Assembly: GCA_035578155.1 (NCBI GenBank) | Contig: JAPWDM010000070.1 | Span: forward strand, 20,001-84,000 | Direction: 5' to 3' | From: Brachynemurus nebulosus | Lineage: Eukaryota > Arthropoda > Insecta > Neuroptera > Myrmeleontidae | Length of the DNA stretch: 64,000 nucleotides | Shown here: in pieces, positions 1-9,685 of the stretch | Layout: every line of letters begins with the position of its first letter | Numbering within the stretch: the first letter of the stretch is position 1 | The notes under the pieces: model-generated | Database searches by the model: none | What the model was told of the DNA's origin: nothing | The model's input: only the letters and a program-made list of their open reading frames with translations | Translations under genes and position numbers: made by a program

Positions 1-390
1 ATTCTGCTATTTGGACACTTTTTTGATGCCCAAACCAATGGTGAAGTCGGTTTTTGGATATATTTTCTATTTTCAGAATAGAATATTCTCGAACCTTTGC
101 CGAATTCCGTTAATTGATCGCTTTTCGATGAAAAATGTGGTTATGAAGTTAGATATTCGATATTCTTTCTAATTTCCAAAAAGAATATTCTAGAACTTAT
201 TCTAAATATCGGTACTTGCTTACTTTTTCGTTGGACAATCCATTGATTAAGGATTTTTTATGTCTTTTCTGATTATTGAAAGAATATTCTAGAACTTTTG
301 CCAGACTTCGCTATTCAAGCATCTATTCGATGACCAACCCAGTGATGAAATCGAATTATGTAATAATTTTATCTGTATCTGTATCTGTAT
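1..390. repeat. ~100-bp subtelomeric satellite, degenerate
   Basis: At least three diverged units can be aligned on a shared core that starts at 81, 183 and 282 (spacing 102 and 99). Units share phrases such as tatTCGATgaccaa/cttTTCGATgaaaaa and an (A/C)CxxTGATGAAxTCG-like segment. The last unit runs into three copies of TATCTG (about 370-390) and then directly into the telomeric array. The left part is cut by the window edge, so copy number is unknown. Confidence 0.7.
81..294. promoter_or_regulatory. Heat-shock-element-like motifs in the satellite
   Basis: Seen: GAATATTCTCGAA (81-93), GAATATTCTAGAA (183-195) and GAATATTCTAGAA (282-294). Each is three alternating nGAAn blocks, the textbook HSF-binding consensus GAAnnTTCnnGAA. 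The motif is the best conserved part of the satellite unit. HSF binding is an inference; the motif could also simply be the least-mutated part of an AT-rich satellite. Confidence 0.5.
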
Positions 391-1279
391 AGGTTAGGTT
401 AGGTTAGGTTAGGTTAGGTTAGGTTAGGTTAGGTTAGGTTAGGTTAGGTTAGGTTAGGTTAGGTTAGGTTAGGTTAGGTTAGGTTAGGTTAGGTTAGGTT
501 AGGTTAGGTTAGGTTAGGTTAGGTTAGGTTAGGTTAGGTTAGGTTAGGTTAGGTTAGGTTAGGTTAGGTTAGGTTAGGTTAGGTTAGGTTAGGTTAGGTT
601 AGGTTAGGTTAGGTTAGGTTAGGTTAGGTTAGGTTAGGTTAGGTTAGGTTAGGTTAGGTTAGGTTAGGTTAGGTTAGGTTAGGTTAGGTTAGGTTAGGTT
701 AGGTTAGGTTAGGTTAGGTTAGGTTAGGTTAGGTTAGGTTAGGTTAGGTTAGGTTAGGTTAGGTTAGGTTAGGTTAGGTTAGGTTAGGTTAGGTTAGGTT
801 AGGTTAGGTTAGGTTAGGTTAGGTTAGGTTAGGTTAGGTTAGGTTAGGTTAGGTTAGGTTAGGTTAGGTTAGGTTAGGTTAGGTTAGGTTAGGTTAGGTT
901 AGGTTAGGTTAGGTTAGGTTAGGTTAGGTTAGGTTAGGTTAGGTTAGGTTAGGTTAGGTTAGGTTAGGTTAGGTTAGGTTAGGTTAGGTTAGGTTAGGTT
1001 AGGTTAGGTTAGGTTAGGTTAGGTTAGGTTAGGTTAGGTTAGGTTAGGTTAGGTTAGGTTAGGTTAGGTTAGGTTAGGTTAGGTTAGGTTAGGTTTGGTT
1101 AGGTTAGGTTAGGTTAGGTTAGGTTAGGTTAGGTTAGGTTAGGTTAGGTTAGGTTAGGTTAGGTTAGGTTAGGTTAGGTTAGGTTAGGTTAGGTTAGGTT
1201 AGGTTAGGTTAGGTTAGGTTAGGTTAGGTTAGGTTAGGTTAGGTTAGGTTAGGTTAGGTTAGGTTAGGTTAGGTTAGGT
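391..1279 (+). repeat. Telomeric (TTAGG)n array, G-strand on +
   Basis: About 178 near-perfect copies of the arthropod telomere pentamer, with a single visible variant (TTTGG near 1090). The G-strand reads rightwards, that is towards position 2092, whereas every other telomeric run in the window has the C-strand on +. Near-perfect homogeneity indicates a recently telomerase-made or recently homogenised tract. Confidence 0.97.
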
Positions 1280-2092
1280 ATTAACTACTGGAATGTTAAT
1301 ATTCACTTGGATTAATATTAATTTTTATTAACTGAAAATAAATGTCTATTTAAAATAATTGATTATTGTAATTACCAATGATCGTTTTGCAATTGATTAT
1401 GTTGTCTTGATACTTTTTTTTTGGCAGTTTTTGGCAGTCATCCGGTTTGTACGCGATTTATACGAAGGGTTCCGAATATAACCAACGGCCATTGGTTGTT
1501 ACACAATTTTTGTAACTTTTGGTTAATAAATTTATGGGGAGTCTATTATAGGTAAATTTAAAGGTTTGAACGTTATTCACAAATTAAACTAATTCTAGGT
1601 ATGTATTATAATAATTAAACCCACATACCCACAACTTGCTTCGCTCAAGCCTTCAAAAATTTCGTTATTTTTGGGCTACGACGCACCGTTTAGGAGATAT
1701 TTACGATTAAACTTTTCGATAGCGAAAGTTAACGAAAAGTAGTTTTTTATAAAATTGTTCGGTTACTGACCAGAGCAATGGGACTAACAGAGTCTAAATT
1801 AACTGATTATAACCAATTTATGACAAGTTACGCGGTATCGATAATTTTCGATAACGAAAAGTAGGTTTTGATAGTCGCAATACGTTCGGAATACCAACAA
1901 CTTGCTTCGCGTAATCCTTCAAAAATTTCGTTATTTTTGGGCTACGACGCACCGTTAAGGAGATATTTACGTTTAAAGTTTTCGATAGCGAAAGTTAACG
2001 AAAAGTGGTTTTTTATAAAATTGTTCGGTTACTGACCAGAGCAATGGGACTAACAGAGTCTAAATTAACTGATTATAACCAATTTATGACAA
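1280..2092 (+). mobile_element. Telomere-associated repeat (TAR) copy A, cut at its end
   Basis: Non-coding repeat beginning ATTAACTACTGG directly after TTAGGT. Its second half consists of ~266-bp tandem units (phrases AACTTGCTTCGC, GGAGATATTTACG, CCAGAGCAATGGGAC recur at 1690-1830 and 1955-2090). It is the inverted counterpart of 8643-9572. Copy A lacks ~215 bp present in copy B (around 1415) but has more of the 266-bp unit. It stops after AATTTATGACAA, where retroelement 1 begins in opposite orientation. No ORF of note. Possibly a non-autonomous retroelement. Confidence 0.75.
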
Positions 2093-3969
2093 CTACCATC
2101 GCCAGATCGTCAGCGAAACCAATCAACGTCGAGTCTCCTTTCAAAATTAATGCCAGTACATCATCATACAATACATTCCAGAGCGTTGGTCCTAAGACCG
2201 AGCCCTGCGGGACTCCTCTCCTAACCACATATTCCTCCTTTCCAAGCTTGACCACCCTTTCGCGCAGATATTCAGCTATACAATTAGACAAATATGATGA
2301 AACCCCCTTCTTTTTAATAGCCTCCATAATATGTTCATGTGAAGCAGTGTTAAATGCATTCTGGACATCAAAAGTAACTAAAACGCACCATTTCAGGGTG
2401 CCCCTCCAGCATATATCCTGCACAGCTTTTAAAGCCTGTTCCGTACTTCTTCCCTTTCGGAATCCATATTGGTTCTTATGAAAACCTCCCTTAAGGTCGA
2501 TTTCTGCAATCAACCTATTCCTGAGTAAAATCTCGTACAACTTCCCCATAGAGTTCAATAAGCAGATTGGTCTATATGAACTAGCAAGCTCCGGAGATCT
2601 ATTTGGCTTAGCAATTAAGATCAATTAAGCTACCTTCCAGGTATCCGGGAAAGTGCATGCCCGTAGTAGATTATTCATCGCGGACAGCATTACATTCGGG
2701 ATAATTTCGTACATTTTCTTAATCGCCTCAGGAGGAACCCCATCAGGTCCCGGAGCCTTCTGCATTTTTAACGCCCCCACTACCTCTTCTAGTTCCTGCT
2801 CAGTGAATGGTGTACTTACACCGCTTTCTCTTGGATATTCATATACCTCCTCGTCAGGGAATAGTTCACTCACAATCTCCCGTATTCTTACCCTTGGTAC
2901 AGTGTATGGGGTTGAGGGAAGATTCTTAACCACAATCTGATATCCTTTCCCCCATACATCGTTATTCAGCTCGTCACATACATTGTTCCAATGCTCCCTT
3001 TTAGACTTCCTTATTTCCTTCCTTAATTGTCTCTTAGACTCCTTATATAACGAAGTTGCCTCTATGATATTCATCCCATTATTGGTTCTAGACACTGGTC
3101 AATTTACGCCGCATTGCCTTGCACTTTTCTCTCATCTCCTGTATCTCCTTACTCCACCAGTAAGGGAAGAGAGCTGTTTTCCCGTCCTTAATCTGAAGAC
3201 AGTCTTTGTACGCAACCTCGATTTTTCTCTGCATGTCACATGCCGTAATCTCAGTTTTATGTCTGTAACATAGTTCCAGAGTGTCTCTAAATACATCCCA
3301 ATTAGGAGCGGCTACAAGTTTACCTTTATCACACTTATTATTATCACTAGCTGTGACAATGTCAAACAAAATGTATCTGTGATCCGTCAGGGTATCTTCA
3401 TCCAATACATCCCAACCGACGACCCTAGAAGCTATCCTGTTAGTAGCCAGCGTTACATCGATATGGGAAACACTGCCACGTCTCATAAACGTCGGCTGCC
3501 CATTGTTGAGTACCGTCATGTCCATAATGGACAACCAGTCCATCCACAGCCTCCCCTTTTCATCTTGGGTTGGTGCCCCCCACATACCTGATTTGGCGTT
3601 AATATCGCCTGCAATGATGGATTCCCTACCTTGAGCCAATATACGATTCATCAGTATGTCCACCTTGCTACTATATTGTTCCATCCGTATATTAGGCGAG
3701 AGATATAAGCCATACATATTGAAAGCCTCAAATATTATTTCCACAAAGTCATCGTGAGATGTACTGGATTGGATACCAATGTCTTTATTGACCACCCACA
3801 CAGCTACGTTGAATAAGTTGTCGTGTATCCAACCGTTTTTCTTAGCCAATTTTTTATTCGGTTCATTCATGACCACCAAATCCACCTTCCTTCTCATTGC
3901 CACAGCTTGTGTCAGATCATGAGCGGCATAACTGCGTCCTAGGTTTATCTGAAGGATCTTAATATACAT
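2093..3969 (-). pseudogene. ORF2 of retroelement 1: endonuclease + partial reverse transcriptase, broken
   Basis: Residues 1-293 form an APE-like endonuclease: LQINLGR (6-12), NEPNK with catalytic-type Glu36, AGDINAK (120-126), SHIDV (168-172) and TDHR (195-198). All key residues are present, so this domain looks complete. A single-base frameshift falls at about 3090-3097 (KLTSV then TAG). The next frame continues with a Lys-rich linker and the RT entry (GPDGVPPEAIK, FPDTWKVA). An in-frame TAA at 2625-2627 then interrupts motif WKVA-LILIAKP. RT continues with SYRPICLLN, YGFRKGRST, motif A FDVQNAFN, motif B GVPQGSVLGP and motif C FADDLAMVV, and is cut at 2093. The thumb and C-terminal zinc finger are missing. 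The frameshift, stop and truncation make it dead; the domain order matches R1/TRAS/SART ORF2. Confidence 0.9.
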
Positions 3970-4024
3970 AGTCAGATCTTAAATCCCCCCCACTTCTACT
4001 TTCTTTCCTCCTTTTATACCTTTC

Positions 4025-6094
4025 CTACTCAACAAGCTTTTTATATAATGGGCATCTTATATGATCCGCTCTATGCCCTTCCATGTTGCACTTGTTACAG
4101 TGTGGGTCGTTTTTACAGTCTTTCGCCCTGTGCCCTTCCTGCCCACACTTGAGACATTCCCCTGTCCTATTTTGATCACCCTTGCATTCCTTTTGTCTGT
4201 GACCAAATTCCAGACACTTATAACATCTTATTATCGATACCTTTTCTCTAACTGGGCATTTATGCGTCCATCCTATTTTCAGAAAACCCTTCTGGATCAA
4301 TTCGTTTGCCGACTCCTTCGGCACCTCAACTATCGCAGTTTGGGTTTCGTTATTATTTTTTCGCAGCCCATGAACACTGACCTCCCCCTCTCCAATGCTA
4401 GCCTTAACAGTTGCTGCCACCTCCTCCTTCGTTGCATCTCCATCGATATCCGTAATGAAAATTTTCGATGTCATTCTTCGCATTATCACTCGGGCGGATC
4501 CTACCTTATCCTCAATTTCCTCGCTCAGCTTCTTTAACATGGTTGAGTCTTCAACCTTTAACATCAACTCCCCATTTCTGGACTTCCTAACACTGTCAAT
4601 TTTCACCCCTATCCGCTCTACATCAACCGTATTTTTTACTTTTTTCAAGAGGTCCACGTAAGTTCCCGTTTCATCCCTTACAATAAGAGTATCCACAGGC
4701 TTCGGTATCTTAGGTCGTTTAATTTCCTTCATTTGACTGGCCTTTATCCCGCCTCCAGCCACTTTCCCCTGTGCAAAGATTTCCACATTTATTCCGCTAC
4801 CTCTAAACACGCATTCCAACAATTTTCTCATGTATTTTATTTCCAGCCCCTCTACCGACATATATGCAATACACTTCCTTTTATGTTCGCTGGCTAAAGC
4901 ACGAGATGTCTTAAATATATCATATATTTTGCCCAAATCGTTCACTCCTTTCCTATCAGTCGCTAGAAGAGCTAGGTATATATACCTATTTGAGGTCACC
5001 TCCCCACCTCTGCTTGTTAGTGTCCTTGTTTCACACGTAACAAATTCTACTCTTCCCTCTTCTAGATCTTCCTCTAGGAGATTTTTAACTCCAGGATACC
5101 TCTCCATAAGTCCCTTGATTGTACCTCTCGTTTTCTCATCTTTGCTATGGAAAATGCAAAGAATATCCTGTTCATCCTTTATATTTGCCAACGTCCCATT
5201 ACACACTGTCGTGACGTCGTATACCGTTTCAGGCCATTCTGTGTCCAAGAGCCGGGCATGGTCAGTGAAGTTCTTACCTTCCTCAATGCTCTGCACTATT
5301 TCGTCCTCCTTGGTGCCAATCATCACTTGAGTACATATCTCACGTGTTGAAGGTTTTTCTACTAACTCCTTTTCCGTTTGTGTAGCCGCCTCATTAAAGG
5401 TCTTCACCATTTCTCTTTTCTGGCGAGGTTCACTCGTCTTATATTTTTTGTTCAAATCATCCACCCATTTTGATAATTTAAGCACTTCGTTTTTAATTTC
5501 AGTCTTAGTGTTGGGTGCCTTCTTCACCGCTTCTAATAACTCCTTCATGCCCTTTGTAACCAAGGCCCTTGCCTTTTCAAGTTCATCCATTTCACAAGTT
5601 GCGACGGATGGCTTAGCCCTCATCTTAGGGGAACCATTCTCCCTTAGCCTTTTGGCTGTTTGTCTAAAGTCCTCCTCCCGACCACTAGTGATATCTACTA
5701 TCTCCATCTTCTCATTACCTGATTTGACCTCTTGCACAATTTTACTAGTTACAGGTTTCCTGACCAGGAAACTTTCCAGACCCATTTGCAATTCGAAACC
5801 CTCCTGACCAACACCCGTCAACGAGCTGGATCTTGGACGAGGGGGCGTTCTTTTTAGCACCGAACTTCTCTTGAACACATCCTGTTGCGGTTCAACATTT
5901 TGACCTCCTGTCAGCGTATTTGTTCCAGTCGCTTTTTCTAGTACCTCGGCCTGGTTCCCTACCGAGAGTACCGCGCAGTCCCTGGCTGACGGTCGGGCGG
6001 GGCCTGCACGCACACCCGCAACACCGACCGGAACTGGAGTACCGACCTCCTGCTCCGTAAGACTTTTCTTTTGCTCCATATCCATCATACTCAC
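4025..6094 (-). CDS. ORF1 (Gag-like) protein with three CCHC zinc knuckles
   Basis: Intact 689-residue frame. Residues 1-160 are low-complexity, rich in Pro, Ser and charge. Residues ~170-250 are Lys/Glu-rich and probably helical or coiled. The middle resembles the ORF1 body of R1-clade elements in composition, but I name no fold. The C-terminus has three zinc knuckles: 624-637 (C-x2-C-x4-H-x4-C), 647-660 (same spacing) and 666-681 (C-x2-C-x4-H-x6-C). In this clade ORF1 binds element RNA and, in the telomere-specific members, takes the particle to telomeres. The start chosen is the first ATG after the leader; it is followed by MDMEQKK and has no in-frame competitor upstream. This is the only undamaged long frame in the window. 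Length is within the usual 600-750 residues of the family. Confidence 0.9.
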   Translation of the reverse strand: MSMMDMEQKKSLTEQEVGTPVPVGVAGVRAGPARPSARDCAVLSVGNQAEVLEKATGTNTLTGGQNVEPQQDVFKRSSVLKRTPPRPRSSSLTGVGQEGFELQMGLESFLVRKPVTSKIVQEVKSGNEKMEIVDITSGREEDFRQTAKRLRENGSPKMRAKPSVATCEMDELEKARALVTKGMKELLEAVKKAPNTKTEIKNEVLKLSKWVDDLNKKYKTSEPRQKREMVKTFNEAATQTEKELVEKPSTREICTQVMIGTKEDEIVQSIEEGKNFTDHARLLDTEWPETVYDVTTVCNGTLANIKDEQDILCIFHSKDEKTRGTIKGLMERYPGVKNLLEEDLEEGRVEFVTCETRTLTSRGGEVTSNRYIYLALLATDRKGVNDLGKIYDIFKTSRALASEHKRKCIAYMSVEGLEIKYMRKLLECVFRGSGINVEIFAQGKVAGGGIKASQMKEIKRPKIPKPVDTLIVRDETGTYVDLLKKVKNTVDVERIGVKIDSVRKSRNGELMLKVEDSTMLKKLSEEIEDKVGSARVIMRRMTSKIFITDIDGDATKEEVAATVKASIGEGEVSVHGLRKNNNETQTAIVEVPKESANELIQKGFLKIGWTHKCPVREKVSIIRCYKCLEFGHRQKECKGDQNRTGECLKCGQEGHRAKDCKNDPHCNKCNMEGHRADHIRCPLYKKLVE

Positions 6095-6504
6095 AAAAAC
6101 TTGTTGGAAGAGTTATAGAGCCTTCCGGACTCGCGGTCCCAGCTCTCGCCGCGGCCCCCGCTCTCAGACCACGTCTGAGGTTACGGTATGTTGGTTTGAT
6201 TTCGGGGTTTACGTCCCCTAGCCTTTGGCAACCCAACGCCAAACCATGCAAGGCAGCATGGGAGATGCTTATTTAGTGGCGGCATCGACTCGCCACGTCA
6301 CAGTCGCTTCACTGAGCCTGTGGCATTTTACTGCCATGACCGGTCCCACCACAGGACCGCCCTACCACGCTCTCCGCTCCTGCCGTCCATTGTCCGCGGC
6401 TGCTTATTTGCCGACGCTTATTCACAGCTAACCCCCATATCTGAGGGCCGTTCCACTATCCGCAAACCGGTGGACGCACCTGGTAGCCTGAACCGGGCCC
6501 CAGG
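6095..6504 (-). other. 5' UTR of retroelement 1
   Basis: About 410 nt of GC-rich leader between the telomeric junction and the ORF1 ATG, with no long frame that looks coding. It contains self-complementary stretches such as GTGGCGAGTC...GCCGCCAC near 6275-6300. Non-LTR elements of this clade carry an internal promoter in the 5' UTR; whether this one does cannot be seen. Confidence 0.6.
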
Positions 6505-6658
6505 AACCTAACCTAACCTAACCTAACCTAACCTAACCTAACCTAACCTAACCTAACATAACCTAACCTAACCTAACCTAACCTAACCTAACCTAACCTA
6601 ACCTAACCTAACCTAACCTAACCTAACCTAACCTAACCTAACCTAACCTAACCTAACC
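6505..6658 (-). repeat. Telomeric (TTAGG)n run between retroelements 1 and 2
   Basis: About 30 CCTAA pentamers on + with one variant (CATAA near 6558). It separates the 5' end of element 1 from the poly(A) tail of element 2, so it is the target tract shared by both insertions. Confidence 0.96.
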
Positions 6659-6672
6659 TTTTTTTTTTTTTT

Positions 6673-7209
6673 ATAGGAGGACAAAAAAAAATCTTCAGTA
6701 AGACACCAGGCTAGGTATCTTTTTGCCTGGCGAGTTGGACTCTTACCAACTAAAAAAAACCTCTGGTGCCCAAGATAAAAACCTCCCTACCGCCGCACAA
6801 GGACACCCCGGAATCACTCGGCAGAGCATACATCGGGAATGTCCAGCTGTCTATTACTAATGGTCATCGTACTGCCCCTAGATCGGCCATCAAGACATCA
6901 TGTAATAAAAATGAGTTAAAATAAATTCATAAAACAACAACAGGACAAAATGAAATAAAACAACTACATAAGCAACAACAGGATAAAATGAAATAAAACA
7001 ATTAGATAAAACAGCAACGGGACATACAATAAAGGAATTGCAATCACAAGTCGCATGAAAAGCAGTTGCACAAACATAAAAAATAAATTACAAGATAAAA
7101 CCAGAATTAAAACCTTAGCATAAAACGTCGTGACTAGATAATAGGAATAAAAATAAAAGAAATGCAGTCTGCATAAAAAAAAAAAAAAAAAACCCTTAGA
7201 ATCACTTCC
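6673..7209 (-). other. 3' UTR of retroelement 2 with short tandem repeats
   Basis: Non-coding. At about 6915-7030 it carries 2-3 diverged ~45-bp units (ACAACAACAGGACAAAATGAA / GCAACAACAGGATAAAATGAA / AACAGCAACGGGACATAC on +). A run of 18 A on + lies at 7175-7192. Element 3 has a different tandem repeat in the same place. Repetitive 3' UTRs are common in this clade and may help the RT find the RNA. Confidence 0.65.
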
Positions 7210-8256
7210 TCAAGCCAAAATCATGCGGCCCAGCGCGGCATCCTGCGCCTCCATTTCTACTTCGATTTTGTATTTTTCCCGTATGGTGTCGGTTCTCCAT
7301 ACCAACTCCAGTGCTCCCATCCAGAATTGAGCCCCATACAGTATGATGGAGTGCACTACATTCAACAGCACGGTCCTTTTGCCACTGCTGGGTCCCCCAA
7401 TATTAGGCATTATCTTTTGCAGTGTTCCTATACTTCTTTCAGCCTTCCCAATAACCTCTCTTATGTGTTCGCCATAACTACATCGTCCATCAAAGCGCAC
7501 CCCAAGGTACTTGATGCTTTTTGAAAGACGAATTTTTTCTCCATTTATTCTAATGTCTACCTCTGCCCTCTTCCTGGGTCCTTTAAGTACAACCGCCTCT
7601 GTTTTTTCTGGGGCAATAGTAAGCTGGTTTCCTATCAGCCATTCCACTATCCTCCTGGAGCTTTCGTTTGCCTCGTGGTTAAGCTCCTCCACATCGTTTG
7701 CTGCAACCAGTAGCAGTAGGTCGTCAGCAAAAGCAATTGCCTTTGCCCCCTTCGTTAACTTGACCCTAAGCACTCCGTCGTATAGGATGTTCCACAGTGT
7801 TGGACCTAAAACCGATCCCTGCGGAACACCCGCTGTTACGGCAATTTCCTTCTTCCGGTTTATCTGTATGACTCTTTCTTTGAAGTAGCTGCATACCAGA
7901 TTTCTTATATAGACTTCTATCCCTCTTTTCTTCAGTGTAGCGATCACCCTGCTCCAGGACGCGGTGTTGAACGCGTTCCTAACGTCCAGCGCCACCGCAA
8001 CACACCAGGTTTTTTGACACTGTCGCGCGAAGTCTAGCATATACTCCATAGCGTCAAAGGTAGAATAACCCTTCCTGAAGCCAAATTGTACATCCGAGAG
8101 GCCGCCTTTCTTTTCTAGGTCTTCCACCAGCCTTCTCCGCACCATCTCTTCAAAGATTTTACCGAGAGTGTCGATGAGACAGATCGGTCTATATGCGCCA
8201 TGATTCCCGATATCTTTGCCGGGTTTTGGTATAAGTACCAGCCTAGCCGTTTTCCA
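7210..8256 (-). pseudogene. Reverse transcriptase fragment of retroelement 2
   Basis: Open in one frame from the 5' truncation at 8256 (WKTARLVLIPKP, then YRPICLID) to a stop at 7210. The first internal Met lies at 8145. Motifs: FGFRKGYST, motif A ALDVRNAFN, motif B GVPQGSVLGP, motif C AFADDLLLLV, motif D-like KTEAVVLKGP, then KYLGVRFD and the thumb region GKAERSIGTLQKIMPNIGGP. After LYGAQFW the sequence departs from the expected C-terminal part and ends soon after. The zinc-finger tail seen in element 3 (C-x2-C-x7-H-x4-C) is absent, so an internal 3' deletion is likely. It cannot make a working protein. Confidence 0.9.
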
Positions 8257-8258
8257 GG

Positions 8259-8642
8259 AACCTAACCTAACCTAACCTAACCTAACCTAACCTAACCTAA
8301 CCTAACCTAACCTAACCTAACCTTACCTAACCTAACCTAACCTAACCTAACCTAACCTAACCTAACCTAACCTAACCTAACCTAACCTAACCTAACCTAA
8401 CCTAACCTAACCTAACCTAACCTAACCTAACCTAACCTAACCTAACCTAACCTAACCTAACCTAATCTAACCTAACCTAACCTAACCTAAACTAACCTAA
8501 CCTAACCTAACCTAACCTAACCTAACCTAACCTAACCTAACCTAACCTAACCTAACCTAACCTAACCTAACCTAACCTAACCTAACCTAACCTAACCTAA
8601 CCTAACCTAACCTAACCTAACCTAACCTAACCTAACCTAACC
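8259..8642 (-). repeat. Telomeric (TTAGG)n run between retroelement 2 and TAR copy B
   Basis: About 77 CCTAA units on + with a few variants (CTTAC near 8323, CTAAT near 8464, AACTAA near 8490). It is slightly more variable than the 391-1279 array. Confidence 0.96.
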
Positions 8643-9572
8643 TTTAATCGTAAACTTTAATCGTAAACATCTCCTAAACGGTGCGTCACAGCTCAAAAAT
8701 AACGAAATTTTTGAAGGCTTAAGCAAAGCAAGTTGTGGGTATTCCGAACGTATTGCGGCTATCAAAACCTACTTTTCGTTATCGAAAATTATCGATACTG
8801 AGTAACTTGTCATAAATTGGTTATGACTAGTTAATTTAGACTCTGTTAGTCCCATTGCTCTGGTCAGTAACCGAACAATTTTATAAAAAACTACTTTTCG
8901 TTAACTTTCGCTATCGAAAAGTTTAATCGTAAATATCTCCTAAACGGTGCGTCGTAGCCCAAAAATAACGAAATTTTTGAAGGCTTGAGCGAAGCAAGTT
9001 GTGGGTATGTGGCTTTAATTATTGTATTACATACCTAGAATTAGTTTAATTTGTAAATAACGTTCAAACCTTTAAATTTACCTTTAGTAGACTCCCCATA
9101 AATTTATTAACCAAAAGTTACAAAAATTGTGTAACAACCAATGGCCGTTGGTTATATTGGGAACCCTTCGTATAAATCGCGTACAAACCGGATGACTGCC
9201 AAAAACTGTTTGAAATACATCAATTTCGTCACATATTATCCGGCGTCTTTGGCTGATTCGTGATTTAGTTGGCTAGTACGCGTAATGAAAATTTTCGCAT
9301 ATTAGCCGTAACATCTACATAATATGTCCCTTATTTTTTCAAATTTATACCGTTGTAAATAAAAGTACATGCCTATGGGCTTAAGATACATCTGTTCTGC
9401 TAAAACTTGTATTTACTTCATTTATTTGGCAAAAAAAAGTATCAAGACAACATAATCAATTGCAAAACGATCATTGGTAATTACAATAAACATTTATTTT
9501 AAATAGACATTTATTTTCAGTTAATAATAATTAATATTAATCCAAGTGAATATTAACATTCCAGTAGTTAAT
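8643..9572 (-). mobile_element. Telomere-associated repeat (TAR) copy B, complete between TTAGG runs
   Basis: On the - strand it starts TTAGGT|ATTAACTACTGG and ends GATTAAA|GGTTAGG, so both ends abut telomere repeat. The end junction A-GGTTAGG is the same position used by the poly(A) tail of element 2. It contains ~1.4 copies of the 266-bp unit (8656-8922 and onward) and a ~215-bp segment (9212-9426) absent from copy A. No coding capacity. It could be a non-autonomous element mobilised by the SART/TRAS-like machinery, or an ordinary subtelomeric repeat that recombined into the arrays. Confidence 0.75.
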
Positions 9573-9685
9573 ACCTAACCTAACCTAACCTAACCTAACC
9601 TAACCTAACCTAACCTAACCTAACCTAACCTAACCTAACCTAACCTAACCTAACCTAACCTGACCTAACTTAACCTAACCTAACG
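9573..9685 (-). repeat. Telomeric (TTAGG)n run between TAR copy B and retroelement 3
   Basis: About 22 CCTAA units on +, with three variants near the right edge (CCTGA, CTTAA and CGTT at the retroelement junction). Variants cluster at the proximal side. Confidence 0.95.

Larger units (their letters stand above)
2093..6504 (-). mobile_element. Telomere-targeted R1-clade non-LTR retrotransposon 1, 3'-truncated
   Basis: Reads on the - strand: a GC-rich 5' leader (6504-6095), ORF1 (6094-4025), a 55-nt gap, then ORF2 (3969-2093) with an APE-type endonuclease followed by reverse transcriptase. The 5' junction is ...TTAGGTT|CCTGGGG, so the sequence appears to begin at the true 5' end of the element. 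There is no 3' UTR or poly(A): the RT stops just after its FADD motif at 2093, where inverted TAR sequence starts. The element is clearly richer in GC than its surroundings. Gene order, zinc knuckles and TTAGG insertion place it with TRAS/SART-type elements; the exact family needs a tree. Confidence 0.9.
6659..8258 (-). mobile_element. Telomere-targeted non-LTR retrotransposon 2, 5'-truncated
   Basis: Reads on the - strand from a 5' truncation at the RT (junction TTAGGTT|CCTGGAAAACG) to a poly(A) tail of 14 (6672-6659) joined to GGTTAGG. The truncated start lies at the WKTARLV motif of RT. The 3' UTR is ~540 nt (7209-6673) and ends TCCTCCTATAAAA before the tail, resembling the end of element 3 (TTCCTCCTCGTCTAAAA). 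Target position is the same as in element 1. Confidence 0.9.

Noticed and set aside
391..1279. Treating the long TTAGG run as the physical chromosome end
   Set aside because: It is flanked on both sides by other sequence and its G-strand points into the window, not out of it.
7175..7192. Poly(A) run on + as a tail of a plus-strand element
   Set aside because: It lies inside the 3' UTR of the minus-strand element 2, with no plus-strand coding or junction beside it.
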